The notes beneath the pieces were generated by a model. The model saw only the letters and a program-made list of their open reading frames with translations. It was not told where the DNA came from and made no database searches. Below are positions 28,273 to 36,072 of a stretch of DNA of 64,000 nt, in pieces; the first letter of the stretch is position 1; each line of letters opens with the position of its first letter. Origin of the DNA: Anaerolineales bacterium (GTDB taxonomy: Bacteria > Chloroflexota > Anaerolineae > Anaerolineales > UBA11579); NCBI GenBank assembly GCA_019637805.1, contig JAHBVB010000001.1, positions 633,875 through 697,874 of the forward strand. The letters are read 5' to 3'. The position numbers and the translations under genes are program-made.

Positions 28273-29215
28273 GCGCCCCGCCTGGCTTTCCGCGGGTTCA
28301 CTCTTACGGGGCGCAGGGTCGATCATCACCCTGGGCCTTGTGGTTTACCTGATCAGCCAGCAAGGCTGGCAAGAAATTACCGAAGCGGTGGCCCGCATTG
28401 AGTTGTGGCGCTTCCTGCTGGCGGTGGCGCTGACGGTCGTCTCCCGGTTGGCGGTGGCGCGCCGCTGGCATATTTTGCTGCGCTCCGGGGGCGTGGACAT
28501 CAGCTGGCGCACCAGCTTGCGCATTACCTTTGCCGGCCTGTTCGCCAACAATTTTCTACCCAGCACCATCGGCGGAGATGTGGCCCGCCTGGCTGGCGCC
28601 CTGCAGCAGGGCTACGATGCAGCCGTATCGGCTGCTTCGCTGGTGGCCGACCGGCTGGTGGGCCTGGCGGGGTTCGTCTTCACCCTGCCGATCGGCCTGC
28701 GCATCCTGGCGGCGGCCAACCTGACCACCGCAGGAGCCCTGCCGCTGGCGGGCCTGGCCGCCGGGGAAAGCTGGCTGGGGCGCATGACCCAGCGTGTGCG
28801 CAAGATCTGGCAGCGGCTGATCAAGACCATTGGCCTGTGGCTGAGCCAGCCGCGTGCTTTGCTTGAGGCACTGGCCTTTACATTTGTGCACATGCTCTGC
28901 CTGTTCCTCACGCTGTATATCTTGTTGGATGGCATGCACGACCCGCTGGATTTCTGGACCGTGGCTGGCTTGCAAAGCCTGGTGTATGTGGTCACCCTGA
29001 TCCCGATCAGCATCAGCGGCTGGGGCCTGCAGGAATTTTCGATCAGCTACGCATTCAGCGCACTGGCTGGGGTGGCCCCAGCCAACAGCCTGGTGCTGGC
29101 CCTGCTACTGCGCACGCTGTACGTATTGGTCAGCCTCCCCGGCGCCCTGGCGCTCTCCGATGTGCTGCCCGGCATGGCCAAAGCCCAGCCGCTTTTGACC
29201 AAACTGGACGGCTAA
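28256..29215 (+). CDS. Flippase-like / lysylphosphatidylglycerol synthase TM-type membrane protein
   Basis: The 319-residue protein with about eight hydrophobic helices has the UPF0104 motifs: RRWHILLRSGGVDISWRTSLRITF, FANNFLPSTIGGDVARLAGA (N-x-LPSxxGGD) and ISISGWGLQEFSISYAF. This family includes AglD-like and MprF-membrane-domain-like proteins implicated in lipid or lipid-linked sugar handling. GTG at 28256 lies inside the GT2 gene (17-nt overlap), indicating tight coupling with it. Confidence 0.88.
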   Translation: MTSKAKRPAWLSAGSLLRGAGSIITLGLVVYLISQQGWQEITEAVARIELWRFLLAVALTVVSRLAVARRWHILLRSGGVDISWRTSLRITFAGLFANNFLPSTIGGDVARLAGALQQGYDAAVSAASLVADRLVGLAGFVFTLPIGLRILAAANLTTAGALPLAGLAAGESWLGRMTQRVRKIWQRLIKTIGLWLSQPRALLEALAFTFVHMLCLFLTLYILLDGMHDPLDFWTVAGLQSLVYVVTLIPISISGWGLQEFSISYAFSALAGVAPANSLVLALLLRTLYVLVSLPGALALSDVLPGMAKAQPLLTKLDG

Positions 29216-31204
29216 ATGGCAGCCTGGCCTCATTTTGAAAAACCCAACCCCCTGAGTGCTTTGCGGGTGCTGCTGTGGCTCAGCGTGGTCCTGGCAGCCG
29301 CCGCGCTCAGCCAATTTAGCGATCAGATCATCGCCGAAGAGCTGTTCTTCACCTCGGCGCGTTTCCGTTCGGCCCTGTATGCCGGCTACGGCCTGCTGGC
29401 GGTGCTGGCGCTGCTGGCCAGCGCCGCGCTGACCCCGCTGGGAACCCGCCTGCTGGCCGGGCTGCAGCGCCTGCAAAGCAGGCTGCAGGCGTTAGGCCCC
29501 GCGGCCCTGGCGCTGTTTGCTGGCGTAGCCGTCGCCATGCCGCTGATCGCCTTCGGCTTTTATGGTCGCTTTGTGACCGGCGGCTATACGCGCTTGCTGC
29601 TGTTCTGGACGCTGGCGGCAGTGGGCGCCGCACTGTTGGCCGCTTGGCGCAGGAGCAGTTGGCTCTCCAACCTGGCGGGCAGCCTGCTGGTGATCGCCAG
29701 CGTCTACCTGACGGGCACCTTCCTGGTCATGGTGCAAAGCTATCCCTTCTCGCTGGAGTGGTCGGAGATCAGCCGCTACTACCAGGCTTCCATGTTCTTC
29801 GACCAGGCCCTGTACGGCATCAATCTGCCTTGGCCGGTGACGCACCCCAGCCGCTACATGCTGCAGTCGCTGCCTTTCCTGCTCCCCGGTTCTGCCTTGT
29901 GGCTGCATCGTCTCTGGCAGGCTGTCCTGTGGGTTGGCATGCCGCTGCTGACCGCTTGGCTGCTGGCGCGCCGCTTGCAGACCCCGGCAGGCTATGCGCG
30001 CCTCTTGTTCGTCCTGTGGGGCTTCTTGTTCCTGATGCAGGGCGCCGTGTTTTACCATCTGCTGCCCTGCGTATTCCTGGTGCTGATCGGTTTTGACAGC
30101 AAGCGCCTCGGGCGCACTTTGCTATTTGTGGCCCTGGCTTCGATCTGGGCCGGCCTCAGCCGCATCAACTGGGTGCCGCTGCCCGGGGCGCTGGCCGCCC
30201 TGCTGTATTTCATTGAAGTGCGCCCTAAAGCACAAGCCCTAAGCCCGGACTATCTCTGGCGGCCGGCGCTGTTCACCGTGGGCGGCAGCTTGGCCGGCCT
30301 GGGTGCCTACGCCTTCTATATCCTCAACTCGGGCAACCCGCCGGAGCATTTCGGCTCATCGTTCACATCGGCATTGCTGTGGGCGCGCCTGTGGCCCAAT
30401 GCCGCTTTCCCGCCCGGCATTTTGCCTGGGATCGTGCTGGTCTCGCTGCCGCTGTTGGCCCTGCTGGCGCTGCGGCTGCGCCAACCCGGGAGTGGGCTGG
30501 GCCAATGGCGCTGGCTGGGCGTGGCGGCCTTGCTGCTGATCTTCTTCGCCGGCGGCCTGGTGGTCAGTGTCAAGATCGGCGGGGGCACCAACCTGCACAA
30601 CATGGACGCCTACATGGTGCTGCTGCTGACCCTGGCCTATGCCCTGGCCGTGGGCCGGTACGCGCCGCAGGCCGCCGGCAAGCTGGCCGCTCTGTCCGTA
30701 CCGGTTGGGCTGCAGGCCGCTCTGCTGCTCATCCCGATCGGCTTCGCCATCTTCAGCGGCGGACCGTTAAAGATGGCCCCGGAACAGGAGACGGCACAGT
30801 TGCTGCAGCAGATCCAAACCGAGGCCGACAAAGCCCTGGCCAACGGCTCGCAGGTCTTGTTCATCTCCCAGCGCCATCTGGTCACCTTCGGCCTGGTGGA
30901 AGGCGTGCCGCTCTATCCGGACTACGAAAAGCTGTTTCTGATGGAAATGGCGATTTCCCACAACGAAGACTACCTGGCTCGTTTCGCCAAACTGGTCGAT
31001 GAGCACCGATTTGGCTTGATCGTGACTGATCCGCTGTATGACCGCTTGGTGGACGAAAACCAGGATCCGCTGGCCGCCGAGAACAACGCCTGGGTGGAGG
31101 CGATCACCCGCACCATCTTGTGCGCTTATGAGCCGGTGGCGACCTCCAACAATCCTTCGGTGCAGTTGTTGGTGCCGCATTTCCCCAAATGCGATGATCG
31201 CTAA
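29216..31204 (+). CDS. Large polytopic membrane protein of the polysaccharide cluster
   Basis: The 662-residue protein begins directly after the upstream stop. It has about 12-14 hydrophobic segments (residues 15-520), with a soluble C-terminal domain of roughly 130 residues containing LYPDYEKLFLMEMAISHNEDYL and FGLIVTDPLYDRL. The lumenal loop MVQSYPFSLEWSEISRYYQAS carries acidic residues, as in GT-C proteins. No family is recognised; a mannosyl- or arabinosyl-transferase-like or polymerase role is a guess from context. Confidence 0.68.
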   Translation: MAAWPHFEKPNPLSALRVLLWLSVVLAAAALSQFSDQIIAEELFFTSARFRSALYAGYGLLAVLALLASAALTPLGTRLLAGLQRLQSRLQALGPAALALFAGVAVAMPLIAFGFYGRFVTGGYTRLLLFWTLAAVGAALLAAWRRSSWLSNLAGSLLVIASVYLTGTFLVMVQSYPFSLEWSEISRYYQASMFFDQALYGINLPWPVTHPSRYMLQSLPFLLPGSALWLHRLWQAVLWVGMPLLTAWLLARRLQTPAGYARLLFVLWGFLFLMQGAVFYHLLPCVFLVLIGFDSKRLGRTLLFVALASIWAGLSRINWVPLPGALAALLYFIEVRPKAQALSPDYLWRPALFTVGGSLAGLGAYAFYILNSGNPPEHFGSSFTSALLWARLWPNAAFPPGILPGIVLVSLPLLALLALRLRQPGSGLGQWRWLGVAALLLIFFAGGLVVSVKIGGGTNLHNMDAYMVLLLTLAYALAVGRYAPQAAGKLAALSVPVGLQAALLLIPIGFAIFSGGPLKMAPEQETAQLLQQIQTEADKALANGSQVLFISQRHLVTFGLVEGVPLYPDYEKLFLMEMAISHNEDYLARFAKLVDEHRFGLIVTDPLYDRLVDENQDPLAAENNAWVEAITRTILCAYEPVATSNNPSVQLLVPHFPKCDDR

Positions 31205-32335
31205 ATGCATATTCTGATCCTCAATAGCGAATACCCGCCGATCGGGGCCGGGGCCGGAAACGCCAGCGCCCAATTGGCGCGCCAGTTCGCGGCGCGCGGC
31301 CACCAGGTCAGCGTGTTAACGGCGCGCTATGGCGACCTGCCGCGCGACGAAACGCTGGAAGGCGTGCGCATCATCCGCCTGCCCAGTCTGCGCCGCCGCC
31401 AAGATCGCTCTACGGCCCTGGAGCAAGCCATTTTCATCCTCTCGGCCTGCTTGTGGGGCTTGTCCTGGGCGCGGCAGCTGAAGCCGGACGTAACTCTGGC
31501 CTTCTTCGGCGCGCCCAGCGGCGTGGCCGCCTGGCTGTGGAACCATCTGCTGGGGTTGCCCTATATTGTCAGCCTGCGCGGTGGCGATGTGCCCGGCTTT
31601 CGGCCCTACGACTTCGGCCGCCAGCACCGCCTGCTGGGGCCGCTGCTGCGCCGCGTTTGGCGGCGGGCGGCGGCGGTGGTGGCCAACAGCCAAGGCCTGC
31701 GCCAATTGGCGCAGGCCTTTGACCCAGCGCGCGAGATCGAAATCATCCCCAACGGCGTGGACCTGGCCGCCTTTCCGGCCGGGAGGCGCACCTGGCAGCC
31801 TTTGCGCATGCTCTTCGTGGGCCGGGTGGTTTACCAGAAAGGGCTGGACCTGCTGCTGGACGCCCTGGCGGATTTTGGCGAGCCGGGTTGGAGGCTGACC
31901 ATCGGCGGGGACGGGCCGCGGCTGGAAAGCCTGCGAGAGCAGGCCGCCGCACTGGGCCTGGCCGAACGGGTAGAATTTTGCGGTTGGCTGGACCGCCGGC
32001 AGTTGGCCGAAAGGCTGGCGGCGGCCAACCTGTTCGTACACCCTTCCCGCCATGAAGGCATGCCCAATGCTGTGCTGGAAGCGATGGCCAGCGGCCTGCC
32101 GGTGCTGGCCAGCCGGATTGCCGGCAACGAAGAGCTGATCACCCCGGACTGTGGAGTGCTTGTGCCCAGCGAAGATCCGCTTGCCTTGAAAAACGCCCTG
32201 TACGCCCTGGCAGATGCCCACCTGCGCCAGGGTATGGGCGCGGCCGCCCGCCAGCGCGTCCAGCAGCACTACACCTGGCCGGCTGTGGCCGAAGCCTACT
32301 TGCAGCTGCTGCAGGCCGCCCAGAGGGCTGACTGA
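31205..32335 (+). CDS. Glycosyltransferase family 4
   Basis: The 376-residue GT-B protein shows MHILILNSEYPPIGAGAGNASAQL at the N-terminus, PYIVSLRGGDVPGF in the middle, the hinge VVANSQGLRQLAQAF with IPNGVDLAAFPAG, and the GT4 motif HPSRHEGMPNAVLEAMASGLPVLAS (E-x7-E). It starts 0 nt after the previous stop (TAAATG) and is followed by AsnB. It likely adds one sugar of the repeat unit from a nucleotide donor. Confidence 0.92.
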   Translation: MHILILNSEYPPIGAGAGNASAQLARQFAARGHQVSVLTARYGDLPRDETLEGVRIIRLPSLRRRQDRSTALEQAIFILSACLWGLSWARQLKPDVTLAFFGAPSGVAAWLWNHLLGLPYIVSLRGGDVPGFRPYDFGRQHRLLGPLLRRVWRRAAAVVANSQGLRQLAQAFDPAREIEIIPNGVDLAAFPAGRRTWQPLRMLFVGRVVYQKGLDLLLDALADFGEPGWRLTIGGDGPRLESLREQAAALGLAERVEFCGWLDRRQLAERLAAANLFVHPSRHEGMPNAVLEAMASGLPVLASRIAGNEELITPDCGVLVPSEDPLALKNALYALADAHLRQGMGAAARQRVQQHYTWPAVAEAYLQLLQAAQRAD

Positions 32336-32336
32336 G

Positions 32337-34229
32337 ATGTGCGGCATCTGCGGCATTGCCCCGGGCGGCGAGCGGCGGCCAGACGGCGCCCAACTGCGCC
32401 GGCTGAACACGGCCATCGCCCACCGCGGCCCAGACGGCGAAGGCTATTACGAGGCGCCCGGCGTGGGCCTGGCCATGCGCCGCCTGGCGATCATCGATGT
32501 GGCGGGTGGTGACCAGCCCATCTTCAACGAGGACAAAAGCCTCGCCATCGTCTTCAATGGCGAGTGCTATAACTACCCGGCCTTGCGTGAGAAGTTGGAG
32601 AAGCAGGGCCACCGCTTTTACACCCAAACTGACACCGAATGCATCGTGCATTTATATGAAGAATACGGCGACGAGTGCGTGCAGCATCTGCGCGGCATGT
32701 TCGCCTTTGCCTTATGGGACGCCAAGCGCCAGCGCTTGCTGCTGGCCCGCGACCGCCTGGGCAAAAAGCCGCTGCACTACACCGTGCAGGGCGGGCAGCT
32801 GTATTTCGCCTCCGAACTGCAAGCCCTGCTGAGCGTGCTGCCCCAGCAGCCTGATGTTGATCTGCAGGCGATCGACGATTACCTCAGCCTGCAGTACGTG
32901 CCGGAGCCCCACACAGCCTACCAGGGCGTACACAAGCTGCCCGCCGCCCATCGCATGGTCTGGCAGAACGGCCAGCTGAGCACCGAAGCGTACTGGCAAG
33001 TGGACTACGAGCCCAAGCACACCGCCAGCCAAGGAGAATTGATCGAAGAGCTGCGCGGGCTGACGCGTCAGGCGGTGCAGATGCGCCTGATCAGCGAAGT
33101 GCCGCTGGGGGCGCACCTGAGCGGCGGGATCGACTCGAGCATCGTGGTGGCGCTGATGGCGGAGGCCAGTTCCGGCCCGGTCAAGACTTTCTCGGTGGGT
33201 TTCGAGGAGACTAGCTTCTCTGAGCTGCCTTACGCCCGCGCCGTGGCCGAACGCTACGCCACTGACCACCACGAGTTCACCCTGACCTTTGGCGACATCC
33301 CGGCCACGCTGGAAACCCTGCTGGGCCACTTCGGCGAGCCTTTCGCAGACCCCTCGGCTTTGCCGCTGTACCACTTGGCGCGGCTGACGCGCCAACACGT
33401 CACCGTGGCACTGAACGGCGACGGCGGCGACGAATCCTTTGCCGGCTACTGGCGGCACTGGCTGGACGGCTATGCCGACCAGTACCTGCGCCTGCCCAGC
33501 CTGGTCACCCGCCGGCTGGCGCCGGCCCTGGCGGCGGCTCTGCCAGACCGGGCGGGCGGCCCGGTCGGCAGCAGCCTGGCCAACGGCATCAAACGCCTGC
33601 CGCAGCTGACCGAGATCGACCGGCGCGCCTCTCTGCTGCGCTGGGGCTCGTATTTCTCGCCCAGCCATAAGGCCGCCTTGTGGCAGCCCGAGCTGGCGGC
33701 CCACTTGCATCACAAACGCGCCGAGCAGGACATGGCGGCCTTGTACGCCGCGGCGCCCGCCGCCAGCCGCCTGGACCGCACGCTGTACGCCGACCTGAAA
33801 AGCTATTTGCCCGGCGACCTGCTGGTCAAAGCCGACCGCATGACCATGGCCCAGGGCCTGGAAGGGCGCTCGCCCCTGCTGGACCACGAACTGGTGGCCT
33901 GGGCGGCCCGCCTGCCGGCCGGCTACAAGCTGCGCGGCCGCCAGGGCAAGCAGCTGCTGCGCAAAGCCTTCGGGCACCTGCTGCCCGCCGAGATCACCAG
34001 CAAGCGCAAGCAGGGCTTCGGCATCCCGGTGGGCGCCTGGCTGCGCGGCCCGCTGCAGGGCTGGCTGCACGAAACCCTATTGAACCCCGGCAGCCCGCTG
34101 GCCGGCTGGCTGCGCCGCGAGGCCATGGTGGAGCTGCTGGCCGAGCATGGCGCGGGCAAGCAGGACCACGGCAAGCGCCTGTGGGCGCTGGCCTGCCTGG
34201 CCTTGTGGGCGCGGGGGAATCAGATATAA
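32337..34229 (+). CDS. asnB: Glutamine-dependent asparagine synthetase-like amidotransferase
   Basis: The start at 32337 gives MCGICGIAPGG, exposing the N-terminal Cys needed for the class II glutaminase; an upstream open frame would bury it. The 630-residue protein has HRGPDGEGYY and FNGECYNYPALR in the glutaminase half, and the synthetase half has LSGGIDSSIVVALM (PP-loop SGGIDSS), FGDGGDES-like ALNGDGGDESFAGYW and KADRMTMAQGLEGRSPLLD. In surface-polysaccharide clusters AsnB homologues can amidate uronic acids, which fits the dehydrogenase/epimerase at the cluster's start; ordinary asparagine synthesis remains possible. Confidence 0.93.
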   Translation: MCGICGIAPGGERRPDGAQLRRLNTAIAHRGPDGEGYYEAPGVGLAMRRLAIIDVAGGDQPIFNEDKSLAIVFNGECYNYPALREKLEKQGHRFYTQTDTECIVHLYEEYGDECVQHLRGMFAFALWDAKRQRLLLARDRLGKKPLHYTVQGGQLYFASELQALLSVLPQQPDVDLQAIDDYLSLQYVPEPHTAYQGVHKLPAAHRMVWQNGQLSTEAYWQVDYEPKHTASQGELIEELRGLTRQAVQMRLISEVPLGAHLSGGIDSSIVVALMAEASSGPVKTFSVGFEETSFSELPYARAVAERYATDHHEFTLTFGDIPATLETLLGHFGEPFADPSALPLYHLARLTRQHVTVALNGDGGDESFAGYWRHWLDGYADQYLRLPSLVTRRLAPALAAALPDRAGGPVGSSLANGIKRLPQLTEIDRRASLLRWGSYFSPSHKAALWQPELAAHLHHKRAEQDMAALYAAAPAASRLDRTLYADLKSYLPGDLLVKADRMTMAQGLEGRSPLLDHELVAWAARLPAGYKLRGRQGKQLLRKAFGHLLPAEITSKRKQGFGIPVGAWLRGPLQGWLHETLLNPGSPLAGWLRREAMVELLAEHGAGKQDHGKRLWALACLALWARGNQI

Positions 34230-34230
34230 T
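34225..34230 (+). promoter_or_regulatory. -10 element of tRNA-Val, overlapping the asnB stop
   Basis: TATAAT at 34225-34230 overlaps the asnB TAA stop codon and lies 10 nt before the tRNA, consistent with a start near 34237 and a very short 5' leader. Confidence 0.65.
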
Positions 34231-34240
34231 TTTGTCTCTT

Positions 34241-34317
34241 GGGCGCGTAGCTCAGCTGGTTAGAGCGTTGCGTTGACATCGCAAAGGTCGTAGGTTCGAG
34301 TCCTATCGCGCCCACCA
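34241..34317 (+). tRNA. tRNA-Val (GAC)
   Basis: A complete cloverleaf: acceptor GGGCGCG/CGCGCCC, D-arm GCTC/GAGC, anticodon stem TTGCG/CGCAA with loop TTGACAT (anticodon GAC), T-arm GTAGG/CCTAT with loop TTCGAGT, discriminator A and an encoded CCA end. It reads GUC valine codons. An intrinsic terminator follows about 25 nt downstream. Confidence 0.96.
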
Positions 34318-34340
34318 TTAGGTAGCAAGCACCTTACAAA

Positions 34341-34370
34341 AAAGACCCACCAACGTGGGTCTTTTTGTTT
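34341..34370 (+). terminator. Intrinsic terminator after tRNA-Val
   Basis: Ten-bp stem AAAGACCCAC/GTGGGTCTTT (34341-34350 with 34355-34364), loop CAAC, followed by a T-run TTTTTGTTT. The next gene's ribosome site begins only 7 nt later. Confidence 0.92.
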
Positions 34371-34385
34371 CAACCTGGAGAAAAG

Positions 34386-35159
34386 ATGCCCTTTATTGAA
34401 CTGGACGACGTAAAGCTGTACTACGAAGAGCACGGCAAAGGCGAGCCGATCGTCTTCACCCACGGCAATTCGATGTACCACGGGCAGTGGGAACCGCAGG
34501 TGGCCGAGCTTTCCAAGAAGTACCGTGTCATCCTCTGGGATGTGCGCGGCCACGGGAACAGCAGCCTGCCGCCCGGCGAGGTAGACCCTGAATCCTTCAG
34601 CCGCGACCTCATCGCTCTGCTCGATGGGCTGAAGATCAAGTCCGCCGTGCTCTGCGGGCTGTCGATGGGCGGGCACATCTCACTGCAGGCCGCGGTGCGC
34701 TACCCCGAGCGGGTGCGCGGCCTGGTGCTCATCGGCACGCCCTTCTCCAACAACTACCACTGGTACGACAAATGGCTGGTGGCCATGAATCTGTTCAGCG
34801 TGCGCCTGCTGCCCTACGAGACCACCGCCAAATGGACCGCCCAGGCGGTCAACATCAAACACCGCGACATCGTGGAAAAGGGCTTCGCTTCCATGACCCA
34901 CGACGAATTCCTGCGCCAGTGGGCGGGCAATCTGCGCCTGGAAACCAAGCACGACTTGCACAAAGTGGGGTGCCCTACCGTGATCCTGCATGGCGACAAA
35001 GACGTCTTCGTGGCCCGCCAACAGGCGGCGTTGACCGAAGGCATCGCCGGCGCGCAGTACTACTCCATCCCCAACGCCGGCCACCTGACCAACCTGGACA
35101 ACCCCGAGGCGGTCAACCAACACATCGACGATTTCATGCAAAGCCTGGCTGCCAAATAG
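34386..35159 (+). CDS. Alpha/beta-fold hydrolase
   Basis: The 257-residue protein has the typical order: GEPIVFTHGNSMYHGQW (oxyanion HGN), LWDVRGHGNSS, nucleophile elbow CGLSMGGHISLQAA, acid in VILHGDKDVFV and the catalytic His in PNAGHLTNLDNPEAV. ATG at 34386 is preceded by CTGGAG; a slightly longer frame reaches back into the terminator. It is likely a soluble esterase, peptidase or related hydrolase; substrate unknown. It sits between the tRNA terminator and the phenylalanine-hydroxylase leader. Confidence 0.9.
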   Translation: MPFIELDDVKLYYEEHGKGEPIVFTHGNSMYHGQWEPQVAELSKKYRVILWDVRGHGNSSLPPGEVDPESFSRDLIALLDGLKIKSAVLCGLSMGGHISLQAAVRYPERVRGLVLIGTPFSNNYHWYDKWLVAMNLFSVRLLPYETTAKWTAQAVNIKHRDIVEKGFASMTHDEFLRQWAGNLRLETKHDLHKVGCPTVILHGDKDVFVARQQAALTEGIAGAQYYSIPNAGHLTNLDNPEAVNQHIDDFMQSLAAK

Positions 35160-35166
35160 CGCCGTC

Positions 35167-35175
35167 TGTTATAAT
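35167..35175 (+). promoter_or_regulatory. Extended -10 promoter of the phhA leader
   Basis: TGTTATAAT (35167-35175) is a TGn-extended consensus -10. Its start point would fall at about 35182-35183, immediately before the leader-peptide ATG at 35184, so the leader message is leaderless or nearly so. Confidence 0.75.
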
Positions 35176-35183
35176 CCCGGCCA

Positions 35184-35264
35184 ATGGCATTCCAAAACGG
35201 CTCCCGAGATTACGCCTATTATTATGCTGAGCCCCACTTGGCCGTTTTGTCCTGCCTAGAGTAA
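35184..35264 (+). CDS. Tyrosine-rich 26-residue leader peptide upstream of phenylalanine hydroxylase
   Basis: ATG at 35184 opens a 26-codon frame ending at TAA (35262-35264). Residues 10-14 are Y-A-Y-Y-Y (codons TAC GCC TAT TAT TAT, 35211-35225), with one Phe at residue 3; four Tyr in 26 is extreme. It lies between an extended -10 promoter and an intrinsic terminator just before the gene for the tyrosine-forming enzyme. By analogy with amino-acid operon attenuators, the peptide would sense charged tRNA-Tyr by ribosome stalling. It is too short for routine gene calling, and no ribosome site is needed if the message is leaderless. Confidence 0.75.
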   Translation: MAFQNGSRDYAYYYAEPHLAVLSCLE

Positions 35265-35318
35265 CCCCTTCGCGAACCCCGCTTAGCAAAACCACAGGCA
35301 AACGGCCTGTGGTTTTTT
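35193..35318 (+). promoter_or_regulatory. Putative tyrosine attenuator controlling phhA
   Basis: Three competing segments are visible. Segment 1, CAAAACGGC (35193-35201), inside the leader peptide just before the Tyr codons, pairs with segment 2, GCCGTTTTG (35241-35249). Segment 2 can instead pair, GGCCGTTT (35240-35247), with AAACGGCC (35300-35307), which is the loop and part of the 3' arm of the terminator. A ribosome stalled at the Tyr codons would cover segment 1, freeing segment 2 to block the terminator; with ample Tyr the terminator forms. The logic follows the classical trp/phe attenuators; the mechanism here is inferred. Confidence 0.72.
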
Positions 35319-35320
35319 GT
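35288..35320 (+). terminator. Intrinsic terminator (attenuator) in front of phhA
   Basis: Twelve-bp stem AAAACCACAGGC/GCCTGTGGTTTT (35288-35299 with 35305-35316), loop AAACG, followed by further T residues. It lies only 24 nt before the phhA ATG, so transcription into phhA must read through it. Confidence 0.92.
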
Positions 35321-35343
35321 TTAAGCGGCCAAGGAGATAGGAA

Positions 35344-36072
35344 ATGACCCTGCACCGCAACGAAACTGTCGCCCTCAGCGGCCGCGACCTGGCGTTCAGC
35401 CAGGCGCAGCACGCGGTCTGGCGCGACCTGTACGCCCGCCAGCTGCCCAATATCCAAAAATACGCCTGCGCCGAATATCTGCAAGGCTTTGCGCTGCTGG
35501 GGCTGCCCGCCGAGCGCATCCCCCAGCTGGCCGAGCTGAATGCCGCCATCACGCCGCGCACCGGGTGGCGCACGGTGCGCACCGTGGTGCGCTACTCCGA
35601 TGCGGTGCCCTGGTACCACCATTTCGCCAAACGCCAGTTCCTGATCACCGACTACATGCGCGAGCGGCACGAAATGGACTTCACTCCTGAGCCGGACATG
35701 TTCCACGATATCTTCGGCCACCTGCCCTTCATGGTCCTGCCGGACTACACCGCCCTGCAGGAGCTGTTCGCCCCGGCCTTCCTGAAGGCCACCCCGCAGC
35801 AACGTGAGAACATCAAACGGCTGGCTTGGTTCAGCACGGAATTTGGGTTGATCCGCGAAGGCGGCCAGACCAAGATCTTTGGGGCGGGGTTGCTGTCCTC
35901 GTATGGCGAGATCCAGCATGTGATGGAGGGCAAAACGCCGGTACGGCCTTTCACCATCGAAAATGTGATCGGCTACGAGAAGGCGATTTACACCTTCAAT
36001 GAAGTCCTGTTTGTCTTTGATTCCGTAGAGGCGTTGAGGGTCGAACTGGCGCGCTACTTTGATACGCTTTAG
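35344..36072 (+). CDS. phhA: Phenylalanine 4-monooxygenase (biopterin-dependent aromatic amino acid hydroxylase)
   Basis: The 242-residue protein shows the aromatic hydroxylase core: RRFLI-type FAKRQFLITDYMRE, then PEPDMFHDIFGHLPFM with the two iron-binding His (HxxxxH), and the third ligand Glu in LAWFSTEFGLI. GAGLLSSYGEIQ follows, as in bacterial PhhA. The enzyme converts Phe to Tyr with tetrahydropterin and oxygen. AAGGAG precedes the ATG. Expression probably depends on the tyrosine leader upstream. Its stop overlaps the convergent chelatase-subunit stop by 4 nt. Tryptophan or tyrosine hydroxylase activity is less likely for a bacterial protein of this size. Confidence 0.93.
   Translation: MTLHRNETVALSGRDLAFSQAQHAVWRDLYARQLPNIQKYACAEYLQGFALLGLPAERIPQLAELNAAITPRTGWRTVRTVVRYSDAVPWYHHFAKRQFLITDYMRERHEMDFTPEPDMFHDIFGHLPFMVLPDYTALQELFAPAFLKATPQQRENIKRLAWFSTEFGLIREGGQTKIFGAGLLSSYGEIQHVMEGKTPVRPFTIENVIGYEKAIYTFNEVLFVFDSVEALRVELARYFDTL

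Noticed and set aside
35160-35320. 6S or other small RNA before phhA
   Set aside because: The terminated transcript could look like an sRNA, but a coding leader with clustered Tyr codons and competing pairings fits attenuation better.
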